Notes: generated by a model not told the origin, from the sequence alone. DNA of 64,000 bases from Lactobacillus johnsonii ATCC 33200 (GCF_000159355.1 NZ_GG670120.1:290209-354208), one strand, 5' to 3'. Positions 28,522 through 39,260 are shown, numbered from the stretch's first letter. Numbers and translations are program-made.

Positions 28522-31149
28522 GTGAAAGCATATTATCGTGAGAGTAAAGAAGAAGTTCTAAAAGAGCTTGGAGCTAATGAACAGCAAGGTTTAACTAATA
28601 AAGCTGCTCAAGAAAAGTTAGCTCAAGTAGGACCGAATGCTCTAGTAGAAGGTAAGAAAAAAAGTGTTGTAGAAGTCTTTTTAGAACAATTTAAAGACCT
28701 AATGGTCATTATTTTGATTGTTGCAGCTGTGATTTCTGCATTTACTGGTAACTTAGAAAGTACAGCAGTTATTATTGTTGTTTTGATTCTAAATGCTATT
28801 TTAGGAACAGTGCAACATGTTAAGGCGGAAAAGTCGCTAGAAGCCTTGAAGTCCCTATCTGCACCTGCCGCTAAGGTTTTAAGAGATGGTAAGAAACAAG
28901 AAATTGCCGCAAAAGATGTTGTTCCTGGCGATATACTTTTACTTGAAGCAGGGGATTTAGTTACTGCGGATGGTAGAATTTTAGATAATTTTTCATTGCA
29001 GGTAAATGAAAGTTCCTTAACCGGTGAGTCAACTAATATTGATAAGTTAGATACGACTTTTGAAAAAGAAGTTCCTTTGGCTGATCGAGTAAACATGGTA
29101 TATTCTAGTTCTCTTGTAACTTATGGACGTGCAAATGTTTTAGTTACAGCAACTGGTATGGATACTGAAATTGGTAAAATTGCTACCTTAATGAATGAAA
29201 CTAAGGAGCGCAGAACGCCATTACAAGTTTCACTTGATCAATTTTCATCTCGTCTTGCAACTGCAATTTTGATTTTCTGTGCCTTGATCTTAGGATTGCA
29301 AATGTGGCGTGGTCAACCTTTACTAGATGCATTACTATTTGCAGTAGCATTAGCCGTAGCAGCTATTCCTGAAGCTTTAAGCTCAATTGTAACTATTGTG
29401 CAGGCTATGGGAACTCAAAAAATGGCTAAAGAACATGCAATTATCAAAAATTTAGACGCGGTTGAATCATTGGGGTCAGTTTCAGTAATTTGTTCTGATA
29501 AAACTGGAACTTTAACGCAAAATAAGATGACTGTTGAAGACATTTATATTGGCGGTAAAGTTCTTAAGCCTGAAGAGTTGAACTTAAGTAATCAGTTGCA
29601 TCGTTATTTACTATATGATGTTGTTTTAAACAATGATGCAAGTCTATCTGATGGTAAAAAAATTGGTGATCCAACAGAATTAGCCTTATTAGAAATGTAT
29701 CGTAAAGTTCCAGGAATTGATCTTGGTGACGGAAAATTAGGCTTATCTGAAAGTGAGTTAAGAAAACATTTAGATCGTTTAGAGGAAGTGCCTTTTGACT
29801 CTGATAGAAAATTAATGAGTACTAAGCATTTAATTCACACTGTTCCTACAATTTTTGTAAAAGGAGCAATCGATGTTTTACTTAAACGTTGTGTGAATAT
29901 TCGTTTTGGGGATGATGTCCGCCCAATGACTGAACAAGATCGAAAAGATATTTTGGCTCAAAATAATCACTTTTCAGAAAATGGACTAAGAGTGTTGGCA
30001 TTTGCCTATAAGGAAAGTGATGAAGAGTTATCTACTGATAGCGAAAAAGACTTAACTTTCATTGGTTTGGTTTCAGAAATGGATCCACCTAGAAAAGAAA
30101 GTGTTGCAGCTGTTGCACGTGCTAAAGAAGCCGGGATTAGAACTGTGATGATCACTGGTGACCACAAAGTAACTGCAGTAGCAATTGCGAAAAAGATTGG
30201 TATTTTCACTGATGGGGATCTTGCATTAACAGGGTTAGAGTTAGATGCATTAAGTGATGAAGAATTAGACCAACAAATTGAAAAAGTAGCAGTTTATGCC
30301 CGAGTTTCACCAGAAAACAAAATTAGAATTGTTAATGCCTGGCAAAGAAAAAATCATATCGTATCAATGACAGGTGACGGAGTTAACGATGCACCTGCAT
30401 TAAAGAAGGCAGACGTTGGTGTTGCAATGGGTATTACTGGTACTGAAGTATCAAAAGATGCTGCAAGTATGATTTTGACTGATGATAACTTTGCGACAAT
30501 TATTAAAGCTGTTGCAAATGGTAGAACAGTTTATGAAAATATCCGTAATGCGATTGGATATTTATTATCTGGTAACTTATCAGCTATCATTACTGTTTTA
30601 TTTGCTTCAATCGCTGCGTTACCAGTTCCATTTGTTGCAGTTCAACTTTTATTCATTAACTTAGTTACTGACTCTCTTCCAGCTTTAGCTATTGGGATGG
30701 AACCAGGAAATCCTGATATTTTAAAACGTAAACCACGTGATCCTAAAGCTAGTTTGTTAGATAAAAAATTCGTTACACAAATTAGTATTCAAGGTTTCTT
30801 AATTTCATTAAGTGTTATTGCTGCTTTCTTACTTGGTTTAAGGGATACACCAGCAATTGCATGTACTATGGCATTTTCAACTTTAACATTTGCGCGTTTA
30901 CTTCATGGGTTCAACTGCCGTTCACAGCACAGCATTTTTAAGATTGGATTTAAAAATAATTGGTACAGTTTAGCAGCTTTTGCATTAGGAACTGTACTTT
31001 TAGCCTTAATTCTTTTTGTACCAGCATTACATGGATTATTTGCAGTTCAACCATTAACTGCTCAAGAAGTATGGTTAATTGTGATTTTGGCAATTATTCC
31101 AACTATCTTAATTCAATTAGTGAAAGTGATTAGAGAAAATAGAGATTAA
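28522..31149 (+). CDS. P-type cation-transporting ATPase (PMR1/YoaB-like, probable Mn2+/Ca2+ export)
   Basis: The 875-aa type IIA P-ATPase has the N-terminal cation ATPase domain, the TGES actuator motif (LTGESTNI), IPEAL in TM4, the phosphorylation site DKTGTLT at residue 326, the MTGDGVNDAPAL hinge and about ten membrane segments. The GTG start follows GGAGGG at 28511-28516. Its riboswitch leader suggests induction by manganese, and homologues in streptococci and lactococci export Mn2+ or Ca2+. Export rather than import is inferred. The gene is monocistronic. Confidence 0.88.
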   Translation: MKAYYRESKEEVLKELGANEQQGLTNKAAQEKLAQVGPNALVEGKKKSVVEVFLEQFKDLMVIILIVAAVISAFTGNLESTAVIIVVLILNAILGTVQHVKAEKSLEALKSLSAPAAKVLRDGKKQEIAAKDVVPGDILLLEAGDLVTADGRILDNFSLQVNESSLTGESTNIDKLDTTFEKEVPLADRVNMVYSSSLVTYGRANVLVTATGMDTEIGKIATLMNETKERRTPLQVSLDQFSSRLATAILIFCALILGLQMWRGQPLLDALLFAVALAVAAIPEALSSIVTIVQAMGTQKMAKEHAIIKNLDAVESLGSVSVICSDKTGTLTQNKMTVEDIYIGGKVLKPEELNLSNQLHRYLLYDVVLNNDASLSDGKKIGDPTELALLEMYRKVPGIDLGDGKLGLSESELRKHLDRLEEVPFDSDRKLMSTKHLIHTVPTIFVKGAIDVLLKRCVNIRFGDDVRPMTEQDRKDILAQNNHFSENGLRVLAFAYKESDEELSTDSEKDLTFIGLVSEMDPPRKESVAAVARAKEAGIRTVMITGDHKVTAVAIAKKIGIFTDGDLALTGLELDALSDEELDQQIEKVAVYARVSPENKIRIVNAWQRKNHIVSMTGDGVNDAPALKKADVGVAMGITGTEVSKDAASMILTDDNFATIIKAVANGRTVYENIRNAIGYLLSGNLSAIITVLFASIAALPVPFVAVQLLFINLVTDSLPALAIGMEPGNPDILKRKPRDPKASLLDKKFVTQISIQGFLISLSVIAAFLLGLRDTPAIACTMAFSTLTFARLLHGFNCRSQHSIFKIGFKNNWYSLAAFALGTVLLALILFVPALHGLFAVQPLTAQEVWLIVILAIIPTILIQLVKVIRENRD

Positions 31150-31194
31150 TTCTTAGCTTTCTTCTTATTTTCTTTCATGCTATAATCATAAACA

Positions 31195-31430
31195 AAGCAA
31201 GAATCAAGAGGAGTAATTTCGCATTACAGAGAAAAGTCAATATGCTGAGAGACTTAAAGAATATTACTAGTAGCTTGATTAGCTGATTAATTGAATTTTT
31301 TAGTAGGTTAATCCGGACACTTCAGCGCCGTTATCGCTTATAAGAGAGGTATAGGTTCTATACCTAATCGTAGGTGGTACCGCGGAAAAATTTCGTCCTA
31401 GACAAATATTTGTCTAGGACTTTTTTATTG
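31195..31430 (+). promoter_or_regulatory. T-box leader of valS
   Basis: The T-box core AGGTGGTACCGCG is at 31373-31385, followed by the terminator hairpin GTCCTAGACAAATATTTGTCTAGGAC with T residues. Stem I closes with AATCAAG (31202-31208) and CTTGATT (31274-31280). GTA, a valine codon, lies just inside its 3' side at 31270-31272 and is the likely specifier. Uncharged tRNA-Val would stabilise the antiterminator and switch valS on. Confidence 0.9.
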
Positions 31431-31441
31431 GAGGAATTTAA

Positions 31442-34081
31442 ATGGCAGATTTAGCACCTAAATATAATCCTAATGAAGTTGAAAAGGGAAGATATCAGGA
31501 ATGGCTTGATGAAGATCTTTTTAAGCCATCTGGCGATAAAAAAGCTCATCCTTATTCAATCGTTATCCCACCACCAAATGTAACTGGTAAGTTGCACTTG
31601 GGACATGCATGGGATACAGCAATTCAAGATACATTAATTCGTTTTAAGCGTATGCAAGGTTATGATACTTTATACCTTCCTGGTATGGATCATGCTGGTA
31701 TTGCAACTCAAGCTAAAGTTGAAGCCAAACTTCGTACACAAGGAAAAGATCGTCACGAAATGGGACGTGAAGCTTTTGTTAAGCAAGTTTGGGACTGGAA
31801 AGATGAATATGCATCAATTATCAAGAGCCAATGGGCAAAGATGGGTCTTTCACTAGATTATTCTCGTGAAAGATTTACCCTTGATAAAGGTCTTTCAAAA
31901 GCTGTCAGAAAAGTTTTCGTTCAACTTTATAATGAAGGACTCATTTACCGTGGTGAATACATCATTAACTGGGATCCAAAATTGGAAACAGCTCTTAGTG
32001 ATATCGAAGTTATTCACAAAGATGATAAGGGCGCATTTTACCACATTAAGTATCCATTTGCAGATGGTTCTGGATTTGTTGAAATTGCAACTACTCGTCC
32101 TGAAACTATGTTTGGTGATACTGCGGTAGCTGTTGCACCAGGTGATGAACGCTACAAAGATATTGTTGGTAAGGAATTAGTATTGCCACTTGTTGGACGA
32201 CACATTCCAATTATTGAAGATCAACACGTTGACCCAGAATTTGGTACAGGGCTTGTTAAGATCACTCCAGCGCATGATCCTAACGACTTCCAAGTAGGTA
32301 ATCGTCATAACTTGGAAAGAATCAATGTTATGAACGATAATGGAACGATGAACGAAGAAGCTGGCAAGTATGCTGGTATGGATCGATTTGAAGCACGGGA
32401 TGCTTTAGTTAAGGATCTTGAAAAAGAAGGTTTCTTAATCAAGGTTGAACCAATTGTTCACTCTGTTGGTCACTCGGAGCGTTCAGGTGTTCAAGTAGAG
32501 CCAAGACTTTCTAAACAATGGTTCGTTAAGATGAAGCCATTAGCTGAAAAAGTTTTGGAAAACCAAAAGACTGATGACAAGGTAAACTTTGTTCCGGAAA
32601 GATTTGAACATACTCTTGAACAATGGATGAGCGATGTTCATGACTGGGTAATTTCTCGTCAATTATGGTGGGGACACAGAATTCCAGCTTGGTACAACAA
32701 GAAGACTGGTGAAACTTATGTAGGTCTTGAAGCTCCTAAAGATAGTGAAAACTGGGAGCAAGATCCAGATGTACTTGATACTTGGTTTTCAAGTGCATTA
32801 TGGCCATTTTCTACTTTAGGTTGGCCTGATGAAGATTCAGAAGACTTTAAGCGTTACTTCCCAACTAATACTTTGGTTACTGGTTACGACATTATCTTCT
32901 TCTGGGTATCAAGAATGATCTTCCAAAGTTTACATTTTACTGGCAAGCGTCCATTTGATGATGTTGTTTTGCATGGTTTAATTCGTGATCCACAAGGACG
33001 TAAGATGAGTAAGTCTTTGGGTAACGGTGTTGACCCAATGGATGTTGTTGATGAATATGGTGCTGACGCTCTTCGTTGGTTCTTACTTAACGGTACAGCT
33101 CCTGGTCAAGATACTCGTTATGATCCAAAGAAGATGGGTGCAGCTTGGAACTTTATCAACAAGATTTGGAATGCAAGTCGTTTCGTAATTATGAACTTGC
33201 CAGAAGATGCTAAGCCTGCTCATATGCCAGATACTTCTAAGTTTGATTTGGCAGATAGCTGGATTTTTGATCGTTTGAATCACACTGTTAGTGAAGTAAC
33301 TAGATTATTTGATGAATATCAATTTGGTGAAGCTGGTCGTGAACTTTACAACTTTATTTGGAATGACTTCTGTGATTGGTACATTGAAATTTCTAAGGTT
33401 GCATTAAACGGTGATGATGAAGAATTAAAGGCTAGAAAACAAGAAAACTTAATCTGGATTCTTGATCAAATTTTACGTTTACTTCACCCAATTATGCCAT
33501 TTGTAACTGAAAAGTTATGGCTTTCAATGCCTCACGATGGTAAGAGTATTATGGTAGCTAAATATCCAGAAACTCATAAGGAATTTGAAAACAAAGCAGC
33601 TGACAGTCAAATGGCCTTCTTAATTGAAGTAATTAAGGCTGTTAGAAATATCCGTATGGAAGTTAATGCACCTATGTCATCCCCAATTGATATCATGATT
33701 CAAATTGATGATGATAAGAATAAGGCTGTTTTGGATAATAACGCTGAATATGTAGAAAACTTCCTTCATCCAAAAGCTTTATCTGTTGCAGCTGATATTG
33801 AAGCACCAAAACTTGCTAAAACTGTCGTAATTCCAGGAGCTCAAATCTTTGTTCCATTAACTGAATTAGTTAATGTAGATGAAGAGCTCGCTAAGATGGA
33901 AAAGGAAGAAAAACGTCTTGAAGCTGAAGTTGAAAGAGCTGAAAAGAAACTTTCAAATCAAGGATTTGTAGCCCATGCTCCTGAAGCAGTTATAAATAAA
34001 GAAAAAGAAAAAAAGGCTGACTACGAAAGTCAACTTGCTGGTGTTCGTGAAAGAATGAAAGAATTAAAGGAAAGTAAATAG
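31442..34081 (+). CDS. valS: Valine--tRNA ligase
   Basis: It charges tRNA-Val. The 879-aa class Ia enzyme has the HIGH-like HLGHAWD near residue 53, an editing CP1 domain, the KMSKS loop KMSKSLGNG near 521, and the C-terminal coiled-coil arm ([20 protein letters not shown]). It is under T-box control. The downstream gene folC starts 3 bases later, with the operon's terminator embedded inside folC. Confidence 0.97.
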   Translation: MADLAPKYNPNEVEKGRYQEWLDEDLFKPSGDKKAHPYSIVIPPPNVTGKLHLGHAWDTAIQDTLIRFKRMQGYDTLYLPGMDHAGIATQAKVEAKLRTQGKDRHEMGREAFVKQVWDWKDEYASIIKSQWAKMGLSLDYSRERFTLDKGLSKAVRKVFVQLYNEGLIYRGEYIINWDPKLETALSDIEVIHKDDKGAFYHIKYPFADGSGFVEIATTRPETMFGDTAVAVAPGDERYKDIVGKELVLPLVGRHIPIIEDQHVDPEFGTGLVKITPAHDPNDFQVGNRHNLERINVMNDNGTMNEEAGKYAGMDRFEARDALVKDLEKEGFLIKVEPIVHSVGHSERSGVQVEPRLSKQWFVKMKPLAEKVLENQKTDDKVNFVPERFEHTLEQWMSDVHDWVISRQLWWGHRIPAWYNKKTGETYVGLEAPKDSENWEQDPDVLDTWFSSALWPFSTLGWPDEDSEDFKRYFPTNTLVTGYDIIFFWVSRMIFQSLHFTGKRPFDDVVLHGLIRDPQGRKMSKSLGNGVDPMDVVDEYGADALRWFLLNGTAPGQDTRYDPKKMGAAWNFINKIWNASRFVIMNLPEDAKPAHMPDTSKFDLADSWIFDRLNHTVSEVTRLFDEYQFGEAGRELYNFIWNDFCDWYIEISKVALNGDDEELKARKQENLIWILDQILRLLHPIMPFVTEKLWLSMPHDGKSIMVAKYPETHKEFENKAADSQMAFLIEVIKAVRNIRMEVNAPMSSPIDIMIQIDDDKNKAVLDNNAEYVENFLHPKALSVAADIEAPKLAKTVVIPGAQIFVPLTELVNVDEELAKMEKEEKRLEAEVERAEKKLSNQGFVAHAPEAVINKEKEKKADYESQLAGVRERMKELKESK

Positions 34082-34083
34082 AA

Positions 34084-35349
34084 GTGAAATTTACTAATGT
34101 TGACCAGGTAATTAAGAGAATATATTCTTTACCCAAACTTCATCCTAAAAATGATCTGAGTTATATCCGAAGGATTTTGAAACAGCTCAATAATCCTCAA
34201 GATAATGTTAAGACAATTCATGTTACCGGAACAAATGGTAAAGGGTCGACATCCTATTATTTGAGTAATCTATTGCAAAAGGCCGGTCAAAAGACTGGCC
34301 TTTTTGTGTCTCCTTATATATATGAATTTAATGAACGAATTCAATTAAATGGTAAAAATATAAGCAATAATGATCTCATTAAAATAGCTAATGAAATTGA
34401 GACGGTAATAGAGATACTAAAAAAAGACGATCCTAATTTTTCTTTAGTAACATTTGAATATGAAGTAGCTTTGGCCTTTCAATTTTTTGTTCAAGAAAAC
34501 TGTGACTATGCAGTTATTGAAGTAGGAATTGGAGGAGAGCATGACAAGACAAATGTAATTATTCCTGAAGTAAGTGTTATTACAACAATTGGATTAGATC
34601 ATGAAAAAATAATAGGGCCAACTTTAAAAGATATTGCTGAAGAAAAAAGTGGTGTAATAAAATCTAATAAACCCGTGGTCTTAGGAAATGTTCCCCAAAA
34701 TGTATTAGAGATTTTACTTAATAAGGCGCAAAGTGAAAACTCAAAATCATTTTTATTAGGAAGAGATTTTCAAATAAAAATAATGCCCGATGTGATTGAA
34801 TATCAAGATTCAAAGAATCTCTATAATTTTGCATTACGGCCTTTGGTAGAAGCTTATGATATTGGGGTAGCAGTTCAAGCAATTCAATTGTTGCAACTTG
34901 ATTTAGATAGAAAAAAGATTGAAGAAGCAATTAATGAAACCCATATTCCTGGTAGATATGATGTGATTCAAACTAGTCCTGAAATCATTGTCGACGGGGC
35001 ACATAATTTACAAGCGATGGAGAATCTTTTAAACTTAGTTCGAAAGAAGAAAAAAGGACAAATCTACGTGTTACTTGGAATGATGAAAGATAAAGACCTG
35101 GGTCCAGTCACAAAATTATTTAAGGATGAAAAAGTCACTTTAACACGAATTGATTATCCTAGAGCTGCTAGATTAGAAGACTTTCCAAAAGAGGCACAAA
35201 AAGAATTTGAATATAAAGAAAATTTTGAAGAAGCTTATACAAGCTTGAAGAATAAGTTGCAGGCAGATGATATGCTATTAGTGACAGGATCTTTTTATTT
35301 AGTTGGTGCAGTTTTAAATTACTGCAAAAGAGGTAAAGATGAAAGTTGA
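34084..35349 (+). CDS. folC: Folylpolyglutamate synthase / dihydrofolate synthase
   Basis: FolC adds glutamates to folates, retaining them and improving cofactor use. The 421-aa protein has the Mur-ligase type P-loop VTGTNGKGSTS (residues about 45-55), the conserved FVSPYIYEFNERIQLNG and IDGAHN-like VDGAHNLQAME. The start is GTG. It directly follows valS, the usual order in Firmicutes. Codons around 65-74 encode a hairpin with a T-run, a potential intrinsic terminator. Confidence 0.93.
   Translation: MKFTNVDQVIKRIYSLPKLHPKNDLSYIRRILKQLNNPQDNVKTIHVTGTNGKGSTSYYLSNLLQKAGQKTGLFVSPYIYEFNERIQLNGKNISNNDLIKIANEIETVIEILKKDDPNFSLVTFEYEVALAFQFFVQENCDYAVIEVGIGGEHDKTNVIIPEVSVITTIGLDHEKIIGPTLKDIAEEKSGVIKSNKPVVLGNVPQNVLEILLNKAQSENSKSFLLGRDFQIKIMPDVIEYQDSKNLYNFALRPLVEAYDIGVAVQAIQLLQLDLDRKKIEEAINETHIPGRYDVIQTSPEIIVDGAHNLQAMENLLNLVRKKKKGQIYVLLGMMKDKDLGPVTKLFKDEKVTLTRIDYPRAARLEDFPKEAQKEFEYKENFEEAYTSLKNKLQADDMLLVTGSFYLVGAVLNYCKRGKDES
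34277..34305 (+). terminator. Intrinsic terminator within the folC coding sequence
   Basis: GGCCGGTC pairs with GACTGGCC (one G-U pair) around AAAA and is followed by TTTTT. It is made of codons for A-G-Q-K-T-G-L-F in a conserved part of FolC. It would terminate part of the transcripts from valS. Confidence 0.65.
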
Positions 35350-36019
35350 AGATATTGCTGATCCTATTGAAGGTATAATTTTTGATATGGATGGATTATT
35401 AGTTAATTCCGAAAAGTTGTATTGGGATGCTAATATCGTGGCTGCTAAAGAAGCAAACTTAGATATTCCTGATGATAGTTATCTGAAACTAGTTGGTTCT
35501 TCAGTTAAGGAAATGGAAGATTTTTATCATAAACATTTCAAAACTGAAGCCGATCGAGATAAATTTATTAAAAGAACTGATGATTTAGTCTGGAAATGGA
35601 CTGATGAAGGTAAACTTAAACTTCAACCAGGAGTACGAGAAGCATTAGTGGTATTTAAAGAGAAAAATATCAAATTATCAATTGCATCGAGTAATTATGA
35701 GAATGTAATTGTCCATAATTTAGATGTTTTAAAAATAAAAGATTACTTTGATTTTTATCTAAGTTATAAAGATGTTGAATCTGGAAATATTCAAGCTAAG
35801 CCAGCACCAGATATTTATCTATTGGCTGCTAAAAAAATGCAATTACCTAAAGAGAATCTACTAGTATTTGAAGATTCAAGCACAGGTGTTGCAGCAGCAA
35901 GTGCTGCGGGTTTAAAATGCGTAATGGTTCCAGATTTAAAGCAACCAACAAATTTAGATAAAGATAAGGCGACATTAATTTGCAAAGATTTTTATGCTTT
36001 TCTTGAAAAAATTAAATAG
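35339..36019 (+). CDS. HAD-superfamily phosphatase, beta-phosphoglucomutase-like
   Basis: The 226-aa protein has HAD motif I FDMDGLL with the nucleophilic Asp near residue 16, a helical cap inserted after it, motif II ASSNYE, and motif III/IV with K (AKPAPDIYLLAAKKM) and FEDSSTGVAAASAAGL. The substrate is unknown; it could be a sugar phosphatase or a phosphomutase. It overlaps folC by 11 bases. The radC gene follows. Confidence 0.85.
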   Translation: MKVEDIADPIEGIIFDMDGLLVNSEKLYWDANIVAAKEANLDIPDDSYLKLVGSSVKEMEDFYHKHFKTEADRDKFIKRTDDLVWKWTDEGKLKLQPGVREALVVFKEKNIKLSIASSNYENVIVHNLDVLKIKDYFDFYLSYKDVESGNIQAKPAPDIYLLAAKKMQLPKENLLVFEDSSTGVAAASAAGLKCVMVPDLKQPTNLDKDKATLICKDFYAFLEKIK

Positions 36020-36057
36020 TTTTTTCGTAATAAATATCAAAGGAGTAATTGATATTT

Positions 36058-36669
36058 ATGAAAAAAGAAGAATTATTGCAGACTGATGTTGATTTAATAA
36101 AGAAATTAGCTGAATTGTTAGAGAAAAAAGATATTCTTACATTTAATAGTTTATTTAGAAAACTAGATGAGGTAGGAATCAGTAGCTTTAAGGAACTATG
36201 GCAATTTGCTGCTAGTCCAAGTTGCAATGATGAGGTAGCAATTTTACTTCAATTGTTATTGGAGCGCGTAAAGAGCGTCAATAATAAGAAAATTGAGAGC
36301 TTTTACTCGAGTTCACAAGTAGGATGCTATATCGCGGATAAATTATGTGGCCGTCCGCAAGAAGAGCTATATGGAATTTATTTGGATTCAAAAAATAAGA
36401 TAATTGCTGAAAAATTAATTTTTCAGGGAACGGTAAATAGAGCAGTTGCTCATCCCCGAGATATCTTTCGATGGGCTGTCATTTATAATAGTACTGCCTT
36501 TTTTGTAGCACATAATCATCCTAGTGGGGATGAACAGCCATCGCAACATGATTTACGCTTTACAAAAAAGTTAGTAGAAGCAAGTAAATATATGGGAATT
36601 GATTTTTTAGATCATTTTATTGTGACAGATAATACCTATTTAAGCTTTCGAGAGACTGAACTTCTTTAA
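36058..36669 (+). CDS. radC: RadC family protein (JAB1/MPN metalloprotease-like domain)
   Basis: The 203-aa protein has an N-terminal helical region and a C-terminal JAMM domain with the metal motif HNHPSGDEQPSQHD (H152, H154, D165). Despite its name the family has no proven DNA repair role. The ATG at 36058 follows AAAGGAG with somewhat wide spacing; a TTG at 36049 in the same frame is too close to that site. It ends the folC block before the mreB promoter. Confidence 0.9.
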   Translation: MKKEELLQTDVDLIKKLAELLEKKDILTFNSLFRKLDEVGISSFKELWQFAASPSCNDEVAILLQLLLERVKSVNNKKIESFYSSSQVGCYIADKLCGRPQEELYGIYLDSKNKIIAEKLIFQGTVNRAVAHPRDIFRWAVIYNSTAFFVAHNHPSGDEQPSQHDLRFTKKLVEASKYMGIDFLDHFIVTDNTYLSFRETELL

Positions 36670-36707
36670 GTCTTCCTTAAGTATTAGGCAAATTTCCTTA
36701 AAGCAAA

Positions 36708-36736
36708 TTTTTACATCAGTGTTTCTATGCTATAAT
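36708..36736 (+). promoter_or_regulatory. Promoter upstream of mreBCD
   Basis: An extended -10, TGCTATAAT (TATAAT at 36731-36736), lies 17 bases after a weak TTTTTA. The leader to the mreB GTG is about 65 bases. Confidence 0.6.
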
Positions 36737-36806
36737 ATCTAAGACTAAATAAAGATACGATTTAGGCTAAAATAATTAAAGAGATAAATTTAAGGAGAGA
36801 TTTTGC

Positions 36807-37808
36807 GTGTTTGGATTAGGATCTAAAAATATTGGGATTGATTTGGGAACTGCCAACACACTCGTTTATATTGAAGGTAAAGGTATTGTTTTACGTGAAC
36901 CTTCTGTTGTTGCTAAGAATACTCAAACGGGTGAAGTTATTGCAGTTGGTTCCGAAGCCAAAGAAATGATTGGTAGAACTCCTGGATCAATTGTTGCTAT
37001 TCGACCAATGAAAGATGGAGTAATCGCAGATTACGATACAACTGCTGCTATGCTTAAGTATTTCATGGAAAAAACAGTTGGTAATTCAAAGCCAGCTGCA
37101 ATGATTTGTGTACCATCAGGTGTAACTGAAGTTGAAAAGAGAGCTGTTATTGATGCAGCTAGAGTTGCTGGTGCACGTGAAGCATACGTAATTGAAGAAC
37201 CATTTGCTGCAGCTATTGGTGCTGGTCTTCCTGTTATGGATCCAACAGGTTCAATGGTTGTTGATATTGGTGGGGGAACTACTGATGTGGCAACTATCTC
37301 ATTAGGTGGTATTGTTTCATCTCGTTCTACCAGAATGGCAGGAGATAAGTTTAATAGTTCAATTGCAACTTATATTCATCAAAATTACAACTTATTAATT
37401 GGTGAAAGAACTGCTGAAACTATTAAGATTCAAATTGCTTCTGCTTCAGTTGAAAAGGCAAAAGAAATTGAATCAATGAATATTCGTGGACGTGATTTAG
37501 TCACAGGATTACCAAAGTCAATTGATATTAATGCAGAAGATGTTGCAAAAGCTATTCAAGAAGTAGTTCAAAATATAATTGTAGCAATTAAAGAAACTTT
37601 GGAAGAAACATCTCCAGAAATTGCTGCTGATGTTATTGACCATGGTATCGTATTAACCGGTGGTGGAGCTCTTTTGAAGAACTTACCGGAAGTTATTTCA
37701 GATGCTACTAAAGTTCCAGTCTTTATTGCTCAAGATCCACTTGATTGTGTTGCAATTGGTACCGGTGAATCTCTCAAAAATATTGAAGTTATGCGTAAGA
37801 AACGTTAA
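36807..37808 (+). CDS. mreB: Rod shape-determining protein MreB
   Basis: The 333-aa actin homologue carries [11 protein letters not shown], the phosphate-2 loop [13 protein letters not shown] and the adenosine motif [12 protein letters not shown]. It organises the elongasome under the membrane. The GTG start follows AAGGAGAG. mreC and mreD follow, so this is the classical MreB; mbl at 16483 is the paralogue. A terminator lies between it and mreC, so mreC expression may be lower. Confidence 0.95.
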   Translation: MFGLGSKNIGIDLGTANTLVYIEGKGIVLREPSVVAKNTQTGEVIAVGSEAKEMIGRTPGSIVAIRPMKDGVIADYDTTAAMLKYFMEKTVGNSKPAAMICVPSGVTEVEKRAVIDAARVAGAREAYVIEEPFAAAIGAGLPVMDPTGSMVVDIGGGTTDVATISLGGIVSSRSTRMAGDKFNSSIATYIHQNYNLLIGERTAETIKIQIASASVEKAKEIESMNIRGRDLVTGLPKSIDINAEDVAKAIQEVVQNIIVAIKETLEETSPEIAADVIDHGIVLTGGGALLKNLPEVISDATKVPVFIAQDPLDCVAIGTGESLKNIEVMRKKR

Positions 37809-37813
37809 TTTAG

Positions 37814-37838
37814 AGACCGGCGTAAAAGCCGGTCTTTT
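37814..37838 (+). terminator. Hairpin terminator between mreB and mreC
   Basis: AGACCGGC pairs with GCCGGTCT around GTAAAA, followed by TTT. Being intra-operonic, it may set the mreB to mreCD ratio. Confidence 0.75.
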
Positions 37839-37872
37839 TCTATTAACTTTTAAATTAGGAAGATAGTAGTAG

Positions 37873-38724
37873 ATGAAAAAATTTCTCAAAAACAAAAAGT
37901 TATTGACAATTTTTGTCCTAGTTATTTTAGTTTTAAGTATGTTATCTATTTCTGTTCGCTTACGTAATAGAAGACAATCACCTTTTTTAGTTCAAAAAAT
38001 TGGTAATGATACGGTTTCCATAGTAACCCGAGTAGTTAATTGGCCAATTAACTTAATTTCTAATGGGGCGGCTAATGTAGAAGATCTGTTTAATACTCAA
38101 GCTGAAAACGATCATTTAAAAAAGCAAGTTGATAATCTTGCTCAAACTAAGGCTCGAAATAGTTCACTTGAAGCTGAGAATACTCAGTTAAAGCAAGCTT
38201 TAAAATTAAAGAAGACTTTGACGGACTATACAATTATTAATGGTTCGGTAATTTCTCGTGCTGCAGATACTTGGTCAGATTTATTAATTATTGATCAAGG
38301 TTCAAGAGCAGGTGTTAAGAAGAATATGCCTGTTATGGCAGGTAAAGGTGTAATTGGACGGGTTGTTGAGGTAAATAGTACTACTTCAAAGGTCGAACTG
38401 ATTACTACAACTGATAAATCAACAAATAAATTTGCTGTAGAAGCTGATGCAGCTAATGGCAAAAAAGTTCATGGAGTAATTTCTGTTGTTGGAAATAATC
38501 AAATAGCATTTACCCAAGTAGTTGACGGTCAAAAGTTGAAGAAAGGAACCCGAGTTTATACTAGTGGAATGGGTGGTCTATCTCCAAAAGGTCTCTTAAT
38601 AGGAACAGTTAAGAAGACAACCCGGGATACTTTTGGCTTATCAGATGTTGTCGAAATTCAACCAGCAGGTAACCTTAACGATCCATCAGTTGTATCTGTA
38701 ATTAAAAGAAAGGTTGAAGGGTAA
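37873..38724 (+). CDS. mreC: Rod shape-determining protein MreC
   Basis: The 283-aa protein has a basic cytoplasmic tail (MKKFLKNKKLL), one membrane helix (TIFVLVILVLSMLSISVRL), a coiled coil (NDHLKKQVDNLAQTKARNSS) and two beta-barrel domains outside the cell. It bridges MreB, RodA and PBPs. It shares its last base with the start of mreD. Confidence 0.95.
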   Translation: MKKFLKNKKLLTIFVLVILVLSMLSISVRLRNRRQSPFLVQKIGNDTVSIVTRVVNWPINLISNGAANVEDLFNTQAENDHLKKQVDNLAQTKARNSSLEAENTQLKQALKLKKTLTDYTIINGSVISRAADTWSDLLIIDQGSRAGVKKNMPVMAGKGVIGRVVEVNSTTSKVELITTTDKSTNKFAVEADAANGKKVHGVISVVGNNQIAFTQVVDGQKLKKGTRVYTSGMGGLSPKGLLIGTVKKTTRDTFGLSDVVEIQPAGNLNDPSVVSVIKRKVEG

Positions 38725-39257
38725 TGGCAGAATTACGTCGATGGTATGTTGCCATTGCTTTGTTTGTGGCATTAATTCTAGATGGGGTATTAGCTTATAA
38801 TTTACAAACTTTTATCTTTCATCGAGGTTTTTCTGGAAGTTGTTGGTTAACAATTATTGGAATTACCTTAATTTCTCTATGCGATGATAAAAATGATGCT
38901 GATATTTGGCTCTGCTTAGGATTAGGCCTTATTGCGGATCTATACTATTTAGGAATTATTGGAATTTATACTGTAGCTTTTCCTTTAATCTGTTTTATTA
39001 TTCAGCAAAGTGCTCGCTTTCTTCCAGAAGTATTCTGGTTTAGATTATTAATCTGTTTAGTTACTTATTTATGCGTAAGTGCTTATGTGTTTTTGATGTT
39101 TAATATGGTAGGCATAATCCAATTGTCTTTTGCTAGTTTTTCACGTAGTATTTTGCCTAATTTACTATGGTGCTTAATTCTTGTTTTATGTACTTATTGG
39201 TTCTGGGTAAAACTAGCTGAAGAGTATCCATTTTTGAAAAAAGAATACTATTTCTAA
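38724..39257 (+). CDS. mreD: Rod shape-determining protein MreD
   Basis: The 177-aa polytopic protein has about five to six membrane segments and completes the mreBCD operon. Its sequence is poorly conserved, so the call rests on hydropathy, length and position after mreC. A strong terminator follows. Confidence 0.88.
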   Translation: MAELRRWYVAIALFVALILDGVLAYNLQTFIFHRGFSGSCWLTIIGITLISLCDDKNDADIWLCLGLGLIADLYYLGIIGIYTVAFPLICFIIQQSARFLPEVFWFRLLICLVTYLCVSAYVFLMFNMVGIIQLSFASFSRSILPNLLWCLILVLCTYWFWVKLAEEYPFLKKEYYF

Positions 39258-39260
39258 ACA

